A stretch of DNA of 46,139 bases from Candidatus Methanoperedens sp. (lineage in GTDB: Archaea > Halobacteriota > Methanosarcinia > Methanosarcinales > Methanoperedenaceae): positions 1-46,139 of the forward strand of contig JAPZAP010000123.1 of assembly GCA_027460585.1 (NCBI GenBank), read 5' to 3'. Below, in pieces: positions 9,977-19,202 of this stretch (its first letter is position 1; each line of letters starts with the position of its first letter). The notes beneath the pieces are model-generated. The model had not been told where the DNA came from. It saw only the letters and a list, made by a program, of their open reading frames with translations, and did not search any database. A program made the translations under genes and the position numbers.

Positions 9977-11055
9977 AAATTAACCACCCTCATTTCTAAC
10001 TTATTATTTACTAAACCTGATAATACTGCCGCAATCTTTTCCGGCGAAAGTACATACATTGCTGCATCAAGGTTAATCGCCTCGCCCGGCATTCCATGAA
10101 CAACTGAACTTTCCTTATCCTGTGCTATTGTAATGGCTCCTTTTTCCTTCATCAACTTCAACTCTTCCGCGCCGTCTTTTCCCATGCCTGTGAGCAATAT
10201 ACCAACAGCGTTTTTCCCAAAAACTTCTGCGACAGAACGGAAAAGATATGAAACCGAAGGACAAAGGCCATTCTCTATTTCACCTCTGGCAAGGGATATT
10301 CTTCCATACCTGTCAGGCTTCATTGCAAATCCATCCGGCGCAAGATAAACATGTCCGGGAAGAATAAACTCCCCGTGAGTAGCAACATGAACAGGCAACG
10401 AAGAAGTTTGTCCCAGCCACTCCATAAACCCTTGTATAAAACCTGCTGCCATATGCTGAACTATTAACACAGGAACAGGAAAATTTCCTGGAAGTTTTGA
10501 TAAAATTGTTTGAAGGACTGGAGGACCACCTGTAGAAGCGCCGATAGCTACAAGCTGGATTTCTGGTTGTCGTTCAAGTTTCACTTCAACCGTTTGATTT
10601 GTTTCCCGCCTGGGAAAAGCCCTGCGTCTTACCACTTTCACTTCGGACATCAACTTCACCGTTTGGATAAACCTGGATACATCATCCTGATAATCCGGAT
10701 GGCCAATACCCCTGGGTTTTTGTACAAAAGCAAGGGCACCTGCCTCGATCACGCGCATTGCCATGGATACTTCTTGAGCGCCTGTGCTTCCTGTCACAAT
10801 GACTATAGGAACTGGACATGTTTCCATAATCCTTCTGGTTGCCTCATACCCATCCATTTTTGGCATGTGGATATCCATTGTAATAACATCCGGGGAAAGG
10901 TGTTTAGTTTCTTTTATGGCATCCTCCCCATTGCTTGCAGTTCCAATAATCTCTATTCCAGGATCGGAACTAAGAATATGAATTAATAATTCCTGCGCAA
11001 CCGGGGAATCATCGACAACCAGGACTTTTATCTTTGCTTTCGTTGATTCATTCAT
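9973..11055 (-). CDS. cheB: CheB receptor methylesterase / glutamine deamidase
   Basis: CheB removes methyl groups from the glutamates of chemoreceptors and is activated by phosphorylation from CheA. The 360-residue protein has an N-terminal receiver (VLVVDDSP, Asp about 61 in DIHMPKMDG, Lys about 113) and a C-terminal esterase domain. The catalytic triad is visible: Ser about 174 in IGASTGGP, His about 201 in VQHMAAGF and Asp about 294 in TGMGKDG. The linker is basic and variable as usual. It starts 1 bp after the stop of the receiver gene upstream and overlaps the following hybrid kinase by 4 bp, so the three are probably translated together. With CheR at 16.6-18.1 kb it forms the adaptation pair. 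Confidence 0.97.
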   Translation of the reverse strand: MNESTKAKIKVLVVDDSPVAQELLIHILSSDPGIEIIGTASNGEDAIKETKHLSPDVITMDIHMPKMDGYEATRRIMETCPVPIVIVTGSTGAQEVSMAMRVIEAGALAFVQKPRGIGHPDYQDDVSRFIQTVKLMSEVKVVRRRAFPRRETNQTVEVKLERQPEIQLVAIGASTGGPPVLQTILSKLPGNFPVPVLIVQHMAAGFIQGFMEWLGQTSSLPVHVATHGEFILPGHVYLAPDGFAMKPDRYGRISLARGEIENGLCPSVSYLFRSVAEVFGKNAVGILLTGMGKDGAEELKLMKEKGAITIAQDKESSVVHGMPGEAINLDAAMYVLSPEKIAAVLSGLVNNKLEMRVVNL

Positions 11056-11056
11056 A

Positions 11057-11803
11057 TTACTTACCTCCGGACAACCGGGGTCGTATCATGATTTTCATAT
11101 CGGTAGTTTCTTTTTCAAGTTCTGCAATTCTCTTTTTAAGTTCCATGATGCGCAGTTCCCGCCCTACAAACAACCTGTTCATGCGCTCAAGCTCAGAAAT
11201 CTTTTTTTCAAATTCTTCATTCAACGTCTTCAATTCATCCCTTGCTTTTCCCAGTTCAGCATTTTTCAAGGCCGCTGTTTCATATGTTGAAATAAAAAGA
11301 TTCAGGATTTGCTGGCGCTGGGCCGTTATAAAATATTTCTGGCCGCCAAATGACACCTCGATTCCCATTGTCAATTTTTCTTTACTACGGATTACTTTAC
11401 CTGCAAGCACGAATTGAATTCTCGATAGCAGGTATTTTTCACTAAATGGCTTCAAAATGAAGTTGTCTGCTCCACACTCCAGGCCCTTCAGGACATCCTT
11501 CGCATCTGACAAGACGGTCAAAAGAATGATGGGAATATCCCTCAGGTTTTCATCATTCCTGATATGCCGGCATAGTTCATAACCATCCATTTGGGGCATA
11601 ACAATATCGCTGATGACCATAACCGGTTTGCTTTGTCTCATTTTGTCAACAGCTTCTTGACCGTTTTTCGCCACAAGAGCGCGATAGTTATTTTTCTCAA
11701 GAAGGAATTTGAGCATCTCTGCCTGTGTAGGGCTGTCTTCCACAACGAGAATTTCACCCTTATCTTCCAAATATGTATCCACTTGGTTTCCCGTGTCGCT
11801 CAT
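11057..11803 (-). CDS. Receiver protein with long coiled-coil tail
   Basis: The 248-residue protein has a complete receiver domain (LVVEDSP, Asp about 66 in ISDIVMPQMDG, Lys about 118 in ILKPF). A charged helical tail from about residue 140 to the end looks like a coiled coil. There is no DNA-binding or enzymatic output domain. The receiver and the first part of the tail are near-copies of the N terminus of the hybrid kinase at 6938-9976, including shared blocks LKFLLEKN, GLECGADNFI and ISTYETA. It could be a phosphate sink, a competitor, or a dimerisation partner for that kinase (inference). The start has a GGAGG ribosome site, and the ATG overlaps the cheA stop by 4 bp. Confidence 0.93.
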   Translation of the reverse strand: MSDTGNQVDTYLEDKGEILVVEDSPTQAEMLKFLLEKNNYRALVAKNGQEAVDKMRQSKPVMVISDIVMPQMDGYELCRHIRNDENLRDIPIILLTVLSDAKDVLKGLECGADNFILKPFSEKYLLSRIQFVLAGKVIRSKEKLTMGIEVSFGGQKYFITAQRQQILNLFISTYETAALKNAELGKARDELKTLNEEFEKKISELERMNRLFVGRELRIMELKKRIAELEKETTDMKIMIRPRLSGGK

Positions 11804-14115
11804 ATCAACCTCCGGATAACCTCAAGCAAATTGCTCTGGTCAAAACTGCTCTTCACTATATACGCGTTGGCTCCGACCTCGATCCCTCGTTCTTTAGACT
11901 CGCGGGATTCAAGCGCCGTGACAAGCACGACCGGCATCCGGGAAAGTTTCTTATCCGCGCGAATCTTTACCGTGAGGTCAAATCCATTCATTCTTGGCAT
12001 ATCCACATCCGATACCACTAAATCAAACTCCCGGGTTTTTAATGCCGTAAAAGCGTCCACCCCGTCTATTGCGGTGATAACATTGTAACCTGCAGTCTCC
12101 AGGATATTCTTAAGCAGTGTCCTTGCCGTAATTGAATCCTCCACAACCAGAAGGGAATTCCTTTTAGCTTTTGCTTCAATTCCGGACTGCGCTTTTACAG
12201 GCGTTGCAGTAACCTTTACGGCAGACTTAATCAAATCGTTGACATTCAGGATCGGCGCCACCCTGCCGCTTCCGAGCACTGTCGCACCTGAAACGTTTCG
12301 AACGCGTAAAAGTTGCCTTCCAAGGCTTTTCACCAGCACTTCCTGCTCGTGAAGAACCTCATCTACCATGAATGCGATGCGTTTTTCTGCGAAACCTATA
12401 ACAACGATTTGCACATTCTCATCAGGGATGCTTCTGGTTTTTTCCGGAAGTTCCAGGACATCTGCCAGCCTTACCAGGGAAACGATCTGCCCGTTAATTG
12501 AAATAGTCTGGCGATTCTCGACAGTCTTGATCTCTTCTTTTCTAATCCTCAATGCCCTCTCTGCATTTGTGGCAGGAAGAACAAAAAGGCTTCCGTTTGT
12601 TTGAACCAGCAGCCCCCGAAACGTTGCAAGCGTCAGCGGAACAACTATCCGAAACGTAGTTCCTCTATCTGACTGTGTTTCGAATGAAACAATTCCGTTA
12701 AGTTTTTCCACTTTCTCCCGTACAATCGCAAGACCAAGACCCCTGCCTGAAACCTCGGTAATAATCGGGCTTGTGGAAACCCCCGATAAGAAAATGAGAG
12801 ACAGAGCATCCTGTTCGCCCAGTTTGCCTGCTTCTTCCTGCGATATGACGCCGCGCTTTACCGCAGCGGACTTTATCCTGGATGCCTCGATCCCCGCCCC
12901 GTCATCGGAAACGATAATCTCAATCTTGCCCCCCTCCTTTGCGCTCATGGCGAGCTTCAAAGTCCCGCGTGGCGGTTTGTGCTTCTGCTGTCGCTCATCA
13001 GGCTTCTCAATTCCATGATCTATACAGTTTCTCAATAAGTGAATGAGCGGGTCTTTCATTTCCTCCAGTATCCGCCTGTCAATTTCAATCTCTTCTCCCT
13101 CGGCCACAAGCTCCACATCCTTGCCCTGGTCATGCGAGAGGTCGCGCACAAGCTTTGGGAATATGGCCGAAAGCGATGAGAAGGGAAGCATCAGCACCTT
13201 TTTCATATCATCAAGCAGGGAATCCACCATCCCCCCGAATTGCCTGTTGTCGTATTCGGCATTCTTTGTAAGTGCCATTAACCTGTTGTCGAGTGATTTA
13301 ATGAAGGCTTCGTTCATCTCAAGAAAATCAACGAGTTTCGAAGAAACACAGGTATGTGCATCTTCGGTTCTTACAAGGCTGCGTACCTCTGGCTGCACTT
13401 TTGCCCATTCCTTTTTCCATGCTGCAAAAGAAACCTCAATCTCCTGCAGCTCTAAGGTGCGCTGGCCTGCCGCAAGTTTCACGGAAAGCATCTCTTCTGC
13501 CTGGAATAAGAGCGAATCCAGCTTTGTGGTGGAAATCCGGACTGTTTCCGCAGACGAAGAGGGCTGCATTGTTTCTATCGACCTGGGTTTGTCTTCTGTC
13601 CGGGACGTTTGCGGTTTAAGGACCTTATTGGTTTCTGGCGTCGCTGGTGGCGTCCCTGGTTTTTCTTCTGTCAAAGGAGGCGAGGAAACAATTTGTGGCT
13701 GGGGCGCTTCGCCTTTTACGGCGCTTTGAAGGTTCTGGATGATTTCTTTAATTTTCGCGTTTTCTGAAATATCCGGTTCCGCTTCCCCGAATATTAGTTT
13801 GCCGGCATAATCAGCAGCATGATGAAGCTCATCAAACAGATGCGGCGTTGCGGCAATCTCTTTGCGTTTCAATGATGCAAAAACGTTTTCCATGGATTGG
13901 CACAGTGACTCTATATCTTTCAGGTTTACGGTACGCGCTGCACCTTTCAGGCTGTGGGCTTCCCTGAAGATTGTCTCGATAAGCCCTGTTTGTTTTTCGG
14001 GAGGCGATTTCTCAAGCTCGATAAGACCTTCGGTGATCGCACTGAGATGCTCTTTCGCTTCGGTTTTGAACATTGAAAGAAGTTTATTTAGGAACTCTTC
14101 CTCCTTTTTATCCAT
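11800..14115 (-). CDS. cheA: CheA-receiver hybrid chemosensory histidine kinase
   Basis: This is the central kinase of the pathway. The order is an N-terminal Hpt domain (phospho-acceptor His about 54 in EAHSLKGAAR), a Pro/Thr-rich linker (about 130-190), and a P3-like dimerisation region. Then come the HATPase (LLRNCIDHGIE, DDGAGI, GRGLGLAIV), a CheW-like P5 domain and a C-terminal receiver (VVEDSITA, Asp about 703 in VVSDVDMPRMNG). A fused receiver is typical of WspE- and FrzE-type kinases rather than flagellar CheA. An upstream TTG at 14130 would add five residues, but GGAG lies between it and the ATG at 14115, so I take the ATG (771 residues). The receptor stop is 48 bp upstream. Confidence 0.95.
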   Translation of the reverse strand: MDKKEEEFLNKLLSMFKTEAKEHLSAITEGLIELEKSPPEKQTGLIETIFREAHSLKGAARTVNLKDIESLCQSMENVFASLKRKEIAATPHLFDELHHAADYAGKLIFGEAEPDISENAKIKEIIQNLQSAVKGEAPQPQIVSSPPLTEEKPGTPPATPETNKVLKPQTSRTEDKPRSIETMQPSSSAETVRISTTKLDSLLFQAEEMLSVKLAAGQRTLELQEIEVSFAAWKKEWAKVQPEVRSLVRTEDAHTCVSSKLVDFLEMNEAFIKSLDNRLMALTKNAEYDNRQFGGMVDSLLDDMKKVLMLPFSSLSAIFPKLVRDLSHDQGKDVELVAEGEEIEIDRRILEEMKDPLIHLLRNCIDHGIEKPDERQQKHKPPRGTLKLAMSAKEGGKIEIIVSDDGAGIEASRIKSAAVKRGVISQEEAGKLGEQDALSLIFLSGVSTSPIITEVSGRGLGLAIVREKVEKLNGIVSFETQSDRGTTFRIVVPLTLATFRGLLVQTNGSLFVLPATNAERALRIRKEEIKTVENRQTISINGQIVSLVRLADVLELPEKTRSIPDENVQIVVIGFAEKRIAFMVDEVLHEQEVLVKSLGRQLLRVRNVSGATVLGSGRVAPILNVNDLIKSAVKVTATPVKAQSGIEAKAKRNSLLVVEDSITARTLLKNILETAGYNVITAIDGVDAFTALKTREFDLVVSDVDMPRMNGFDLTVKIRADKKLSRMPVVLVTALESRESKERGIEVGANAYIVKSSFDQSNLLEVIRRLI

Positions 14116-14163
14116 GATTGCTCCTTTCAATGTTTATCAGGCGGGTGGGTCTGTAAATTCCTT

Positions 14164-16071
14164 TCAAATTTTTCTCTCCTCCACCATCGCTTTCAACTTC
14201 TGTCCCAGCTCGTTAATGTCTCGCGCAGCTCTTTCTGCCTGCTTTGCCCCTGCTTCGTTTTGCTGGGCTGCCTGCTTGATATTTTCCATGGCTGAAACTA
14301 TCTGATTGATTCCAACAGACTGCTGCTGGCTTGATGCCACGATCTGGGTACCAGCCTGTGCAGCTTCGGAAATACTATCTGCAAGTTTTACAATAGACTC
14401 GCCTGCTTCATTTGATTGTTTCACCCCGGCATCCACCGCTTTGCTTACCTGCTCAGTTGCCATAACTGCGCTGCCGGTGGCTTTCTGTATATCGCTAAGT
14501 ATCAACCTTACCTGTGCTGTAGCATGTTTTGATTGTTCTGCAAGGTTTTTAATTTCCTGTGCAACCACCGTAAATCCTTTACCCTGCTCTCCTGCTTTCG
14601 CAGCCTCTATTGCTGCGTTCACTGCTAATAGATTGGACTGCTCTGCAAGGTCGTTAACGGTTGTGATGATTTCCCCGATCGCCTGGTTCTTCTCGCTAAG
14701 CTTTTCAATACTTTGGGCAACCGAATCCGTCTGTATTTTGATCCTGTTCATTCCCTCGATAGTCTGTCCAACAGCGGTTTTTCCCGGTTGGGCTATGGAA
14801 GCAGCTTTCTTTGCACTTTCAGAAACCGATAGTGCTTTTTCGCTGGAAAGCAGGGCAGTTCTTTTGAGCTCTTCAGCGGTTGAACTGGTTTCACTTACTG
14901 CTGTAGCTGTTTCAGACGCGGTGGACGCCAGTTGGGTAGTCGTAGCCAGGATTTCACTGGCTGAGGAAGCAAGGACATTTGACGCTTCCATAATTTCATG
15001 AACCTGCTCTTTAAGCCTCTCGTTAATTTTTTTGTTTTCAGTGATATCACGGGCTGCCGCAAACACTCCCTGCACTTCCCCGGCTTCATTTTTGTAAACA
15101 ACAGCATTATAGAGTACCTCGGTCACTTTACCCGAACTATTCCTGATCGCAAGTGGATAATCCTTAACAAATCCTTTCGAAAACACCTGCTTGTACCCTT
15201 CCCTGGCATTTTCAGGTTCGGTAAAGTAATCCGAGAAATCGCTCCCGACAAGATGTTCACGATTAACCCCTGTAACCTGTTCTGTAGCTTTGTTCACATC
15301 CGTAATCTTGCCTTCTTTACTGATTGTAACAAGAGGATCAAGACTTGCCTCTATGAGACCACGAGCATAAAATGAAGCAGAACTCAATCTCTTTTCAGCA
15401 TGGTCGCGTTCAGTCTCACGGTCACGAAGTTGTCGTGTAACAGAACGAGTGATATAAAACCCGATTGCAAGTCCAGCTATCAGAGCCGCGATTGAAACAG
15501 CGATCATCACAAGCAAAGGATTTTTGGATGTGGTGCTAACATCAGCACGTTTCTGAGCATCTAATTTAAGTTGCATATCATAAAATTGACTGATTTTGAC
15601 TTCTAACTCTTTCCTGACAGGGCGAACTTCTTTGATGGTCACAGCGATAGCTTCTGTGCGATTCATCTCATCTGAAATTGAGATAACTTTCTTTTGGCCC
15701 TGTTCATAATTGGCTTGAAGATTAACAATGTCATCCAAAAGACTGATGCTTTCCAGGGAACCACCACCTGATGATATAGACTTTCGCAGCCTGTCAGCAG
15801 TTTCATTGAACATGCGATATTCTTCATGCAAGGCGTCTAAATGTAGTTGGGATTCATCCGGAAAAAGTAAAAATCCGCGGTATTCAGCGACTTCTGATTC
15901 CACGATAAAGTTGAGTTCCTTAACATCTTCCATTTGCCTGTCATTTATGTCAATGAATCCACTGTATTTATCCTGCACGAGATTTATAGTATAATAACCG
16001 GTTGCTACTGCAATTAACAAAAGCGCCAGTACAATGATATATCCACCGATAATTTTTTTACCTATACTCAT
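14164..16071 (-). CDS. Methyl-accepting receptor with extracytoplasmic and PAS sensors
   Basis: This is the receptor of the operon (635 residues). Transmembrane helix 1 is at about 8-29, an extracytoplasmic helical bundle follows to about 187, and helix 2 lies at about 188-210. A short charged helical linker then leads directly into a cytoplasmic PAS domain (about 240-345, ending AARDITENK). The signalling domain runs from about 360 to the end. It contains the conserved hairpin tip ([18 protein letters not shown]) and Ala/Glu/Gln-rich flanks where CheR and CheB would act. I see no typical HAMP domain. It sits 45 bp after the second cheW. Confidence 0.95.
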   Translation of the reverse strand: MSIGKKIIGGYIIVLALLLIAVATGYYTINLVQDKYSGFIDINDRQMEDVKELNFIVESEVAEYRGFLLFPDESQLHLDALHEEYRMFNETADRLRKSISSGGGSLESISLLDDIVNLQANYEQGQKKVISISDEMNRTEAIAVTIKEVRPVRKELEVKISQFYDMQLKLDAQKRADVSTTSKNPLLVMIAVSIAALIAGLAIGFYITRSVTRQLRDRETERDHAEKRLSSASFYARGLIEASLDPLVTISKEGKITDVNKATEQVTGVNREHLVGSDFSDYFTEPENAREGYKQVFSKGFVKDYPLAIRNSSGKVTEVLYNAVVYKNEAGEVQGVFAAARDITENKKINERLKEQVHEIMEASNVLASSASEILATTTQLASTASETATAVSETSSTAEELKRTALLSSEKALSVSESAKKAASIAQPGKTAVGQTIEGMNRIKIQTDSVAQSIEKLSEKNQAIGEIITTVNDLAEQSNLLAVNAAIEAAKAGEQGKGFTVVAQEIKNLAEQSKHATAQVRLILSDIQKATGSAVMATEQVSKAVDAGVKQSNEAGESIVKLADSISEAAQAGTQIVASSQQQSVGINQIVSAMENIKQAAQQNEAGAKQAERAARDINELGQKLKAMVEERKI

Positions 16072-16116
16072 ACCAATTTTTCCTCCACCTTACTAATTTT
16101 ATTGTTACGCTTCATA

Positions 16117-16650
16117 TTAAACCTCTTCATGAACGATAATCTTCTTATCGGACAGAATCTTCTCTGCATCGAGAACCACAACCCCTTCCTTAGTCACTCC
16201 TTTCAGATACTCGGCGCGGATTCCTGAAAGCGTGGGAAGGGATGCCTGTATATCCCGGGGAATTTGCCCTGCGCCCAGAACGGCGTCCGCCAGAATGCCG
16301 AATTCCATCAAACCATTGTGAATAATTATAACTTTATTAAGGTCAGTTATTCCTTTTCCAGGAAGCTCAAAAAATTTCTTGATGTCAATGACGGAGAGAA
16401 TTTTGCCGCGAACGTTAATAATTCCGGCAACAAACTGTGGTGTGCACGGCACAGGTGTGAGTTCCTTTAGCGGATATACCTCGCGTATATAGTTTGACTG
16501 TATTGCGTATTTTTCATGGGCAAGCTGGAATTCCACGACTTCGATATATTCATCGGCTTCCTTCTTTTCCGGTTTCTTAGCCAGGGCAATGGCTCTTGCT
16601 TTGAGGAGCTTTCTTTTATCATCAGCATCGGCTTTAGTAAAATTATTCAT
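16117..16650 (-). CDS. cheW: CheW-like coupling protein (second copy)
   Basis: This 177-residue protein couples receptors to CheA. The CheW fold starts at about residue 38 (VVEFQLAHEKYAI). Hallmark segments are visible: VYPLKELTPVPCTPQFVAGI, NVRGKILSVIDIKKFF and, near the end, a KGVTKEGVVVLDAEKIL-type strand. The first 35 residues are a charged extension. The ATG overlaps the cheR stop by 4 bp. Two CheW genes flanking a CheR-TPR gene is the arrangement known from the bacterial Wsp operon (WspB, WspC, WspD). Confidence 0.95.
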   Translation of the reverse strand: MNNFTKADADDKRKLLKARAIALAKKPEKKEADEYIEVVEFQLAHEKYAIQSNYIREVYPLKELTPVPCTPQFVAGIINVRGKILSVIDIKKFFELPGKGITDLNKVIIIHNGLMEFGILADAVLGAGQIPRDIQASLPTLSGIRAEYLKGVTKEGVVVLDAEKILSDKKIIVHEEV

Positions 16651-18146
16651 GCCAGCATCACCTTTCCTTTTATTGATGTAATTATTTCAGAGAGCCTGCC
16701 TGCTGTAATCCCCTCGGATTCGGGCAGGATTTCATCATTTTTAAATCTTCCCAAAAGCCCAAGTGCGATCTCAAAATGCCTGTCCGATTCTTTGATCTTC
16801 CCCTGCTGTTTGCATAGATTTCCCAGGGCAAAATGAGCAAGAGTAAAATCCTGGTCAAGATAAAGCGCACGCTGAAGCGACTTTACGGCTTCTTCAACCT
16901 GCCCCCGCTCCTGCAATATCATGGCATGGAGGTAATGGCAGCCCGGATTCAACCTTTCAATAGCAATGGCTTTTTCGCACCATTCAAGTGCTGCGGCTGT
17001 TTTTCCATAATTGGCATATGCTCTTGCAACAAGAACCATAACTTTTGTATCGTGATCGTGTGATGCCGGATCAATTAGTTTGTCAATCACCTGCGCATAC
17101 ATACCCTGCTGGTAAAGCGTCAAAGCTTCCTTATATGCATCCGGTTCTGATGCTGTTTGTTCCTCTATGACGATCTTTATTTTTTCCCGGGGAGAAGGAA
17201 TCTCCGGTATAGGAATATGCTCTATCGGCATCGGTATAACCCGGATTTCTTCAGGAGGATGGTAAATATTCTGTGGAATAAATTCTTCTATCCTTTGAGA
17301 CTTTGCGATATCTTTCCTGTAGAAAATTGCGCCTGGAAAATTGACAGCTATAAACTGTGAAAATAGAACCTGGGACGTTTCAACCGGGCTTACCACAAGC
17401 CACCCGCCATCCACGAGGCATAAATAAAGAGCCGGAACAACCTGCTTTACACGCACCTGCGAAAAATACATCAGCACATTGCGGCAAAAAATAATATCCA
17501 TTGCGCTGGTATTGTTCATGAGCGAGGGATAGGTGTCTTCTGCCAGATTATGGTAGGAAAAAGTCACCATTTTCTTTATGTCAGGGATAATCTCAAAACC
17601 GTGTTTTGTCTTATTGAAATAATTTCTTGTCCAGGCCGGCACATCCCGGAACGACCATTCGCTGTACAAACCTTTTTGTGCCTTCCTGAGAAAAACCGGG
17701 TTAATGTCGGTGGCCAGTATGGTAATGTTCCAGTCTTTTAAATCGGGAATCAGCCTGCTCAACAAAATCGCTATAGAATATGGTTCTTCACCTGTGGCGC
17801 AGCCTGCGCTCCATATCCTGAGATGCCTTTCATTTTCCATGCGGGAGCGAATAAGCCCAGGTAGAATATGCTTTTCAAGAACCTCAAAACTTTTTTTCTC
17901 CCGAAAGAAGTATGTTTCACCAATAGTAAGATGGCTTGCAAGAATCTCGACTTCCTGCTTCATTAACTGTGAAGAAACCAGCCATTTAATGCAGGTTTCA
18001 GTATCCCTAAAACCAAACTCTGCGGCGGCAGAGGTAATGCCATGTTCGAGATCGTGCCAGCGTTCTGCAGGAAAATGCAGGCCCATCCGGGTAGCCACAA
18101 ATTCGCTAAGTTCTGAAAGTAAGGTTTCAGGAATCCCGGATGTCAT
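16647..18146 (-). CDS. cheR: CheR methyltransferase with C-terminal TPR domain
   Basis: CheR methylates receptor glutamates using S-adenosylmethionine. The 499-residue protein has the CheR N-terminal helical domain and then the SAM-binding core: IWSAGCATGEEPYSIA (motif I), ATDINPVFL and FCRNVLMYF. After the catalytic domain (to about 280) comes a Pro/Glu-rich linker and about four TPR-like helical pairs (about 335-475). TPR-tailed CheR proteins (WspC, FrzF) are typical of chemosensory pathways with functions other than swimming, where the TPR region controls access to the receptor. The gene overlaps both flanking cheW genes by 4 bp. Confidence 0.96.
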   Translation of the reverse strand: MTSGIPETLLSELSEFVATRMGLHFPAERWHDLEHGITSAAAEFGFRDTETCIKWLVSSQLMKQEVEILASHLTIGETYFFREKKSFEVLEKHILPGLIRSRMENERHLRIWSAGCATGEEPYSIAILLSRLIPDLKDWNITILATDINPVFLRKAQKGLYSEWSFRDVPAWTRNYFNKTKHGFEIIPDIKKMVTFSYHNLAEDTYPSLMNNTSAMDIIFCRNVLMYFSQVRVKQVVPALYLCLVDGGWLVVSPVETSQVLFSQFIAVNFPGAIFYRKDIAKSQRIEEFIPQNIYHPPEEIRVIPMPIEHIPIPEIPSPREKIKIVIEEQTASEPDAYKEALTLYQQGMYAQVIDKLIDPASHDHDTKVMVLVARAYANYGKTAAALEWCEKAIAIERLNPGCHYLHAMILQERGQVEEAVKSLQRALYLDQDFTLAHFALGNLCKQQGKIKESDRHFEIALGLLGRFKNDEILPESEGITAGRLSEIITSIKGKVMLA

Positions 18147-18613
18147 TTATTGCCTCCCATCTCTTCTTTCATGGCGTCGTCCAGCGATTTTATGTCCGCA
18201 AAAGACAGAATTGAATCGATATCGAGAATATGAATCATACCGTCATCCTGTTTTACTATTCCTTTGACATATTCCATCCCCGGAAGGATTTCTTCTGCCG
18301 GAATAATTTCCTGGCCATGGATCCCGATCACGCCGCTGACACTATCAGCTACAAGCGCAATACTTCGTTTTGATGTATATGCAATAACCAGCTGGTCATT
18401 CAGGTCAATTTCCCGCTCTCGTAACCCGAAGCGTCTTCGGATATCCACAACAGGAATTATCCTTCCCTGCACATTGACCACGCCCAGGACTATATCCGGC
18501 GCCTTTGGCAGGACAGTGACTTCAACAGCGCGGACAACCCGTTCTACGCTCGAAAGAGGAAATGCATATCGCTGTTCATATATAGAAAAAACAATAAGTT
18601 GATTCATTTTCAT
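18143..18613 (-). CDS. cheW: CheW-like coupling protein (first gene of operon)
   Basis: This is a CheW protein of about 156 residues, starting MKMNQLIVFSIYEQRYAFPL. It contains the hallmark strands VERVVRAVEVTVLPKAP, GVVNVQGRIIPVVDIRRRFG and YVKGIVKQDDGMIHILDID. A TTG at 18634 extends the frame by seven codons, but the ATG at 18613 has AGGGG about 9 bp upstream and is preferred; the ATG at 18607 is also possible. It is the promoter-proximal gene of the chemosensory operon. Confidence 0.94.
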   Translation of the reverse strand: MKMNQLIVFSIYEQRYAFPLSSVERVVRAVEVTVLPKAPDIVLGVVNVQGRIIPVVDIRRRFGLREREIDLNDQLVIAYTSKRSIALVADSVSGVIGIHGQEIIPAEEILPGMEYVKGIVKQDDGMIHILDIDSILSFADIKSLDDAMKEEMGGNK

Positions 18614-18704
18614 AGACCATATACCCCTACTCAATGATTGTCATTAGCGAATCAATGGTATCGAATTTGCATTTACACTCCACCATCAATCAGATTATGA
18701 TGAT

Positions 18705-18745
18705 TATGAGATGTAATTAGTTCTTTATATTATATATTTATTCCG
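18705..18745 (-). promoter_or_regulatory. Probable promoter of the chemosensory operon
   Basis: On the minus strand an A/T-rich box, aaatatataatataaag (18723-18739), is preceded by ccggaata, which fits a BRE plus TATA element. It lies about 110 bp before the first cheW start, implying a leader of roughly 85-90 nt. On the plus strand two 9-bp direct repeats, gattatgat and gattatgag, sit at about 18693-18710, near the expected start site, and could bind a regulator. Confidence 0.5.
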
Positions 18746-18854
18746 GCTTTGTTTTACCAAAACTCCGGCCTGTAATTTTCTATCTGCAAAAATCTGCGCA
18801 ATATGTGGATGAAAATTCGAGAAGAATCCTCAGATTTCGCAGATAAATGCATAT

Positions 18855-18992
18855 TATAGTCAAGAATCTAATTTATTTCACAAAATGCCAAACACTTTGC
18901 GCTCTTTGCGTCCTTTGCGGTGCACGATTTTTTTCACCACAAAGAGCGCAAAGGACGCAAAGATAGTTTTAATTGTTTGGTATTCAACTATA
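18855..18992 (+). mobile_element. 138-bp MITE-like repeat, copy A
   Basis: The element runs from tatagtcaagaa to ttcaactata, whose outer bases form imperfect terminal inverted repeats (TATAGT/ACTATA). The middle is a long palindrome of TTTGCG words with 3-nt spacers. The left arm starts ctttgcgctctttgcgtcc and the right arm ends gcaaaggacgcaaag, around a loop of about 12 nt containing cacgattttttt. A second copy of exactly the same length lies in inverted orientation at 46002-46139 and differs at only scattered bases. It has no coding capacity. Confidence 0.75.
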
Positions 18993-19202
18993 ATCGGCTC
19001 TGTAATATTTTCTGATTTTTTGCCGGTATTTGATTTTAATACGAACAGGAATATTGGATGAAATTCAGGTAATAAAACTTACATGGCACGTTTATTAGCA
19101 TACAAACTTAAATTTTAGTACAAACCAGAATAAAAGAGTGTTATTTACGAATGGCAGGAAGCGAATCATGACGATATTGGCTAAATGATGGCTTCTAACC
19201 TG

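Larger units (their letters stand above)
18634..19202. other. Intergenic region between operon promoter and hisD
   Basis: The 569 bp hold the chemosensory promoter (18.70-18.75 kb) and the 138-bp MITE-like element (18855-18992). The rest is A/T-rich sequence with no supported gene. The block 18780-18850 has ATCTGCG-type words similar to those at the window start. The tail 18993-19202 shows no recognisable feature. Confidence 0.5.

Noticed and set aside
12773-15001. Plus-strand open frames of 150-230 residues opposite cheA and the receptor gene
   Set aside because: Ser/Phe-rich antisense translations of biased codons, no start signals, and they overlap clear conserved domains.
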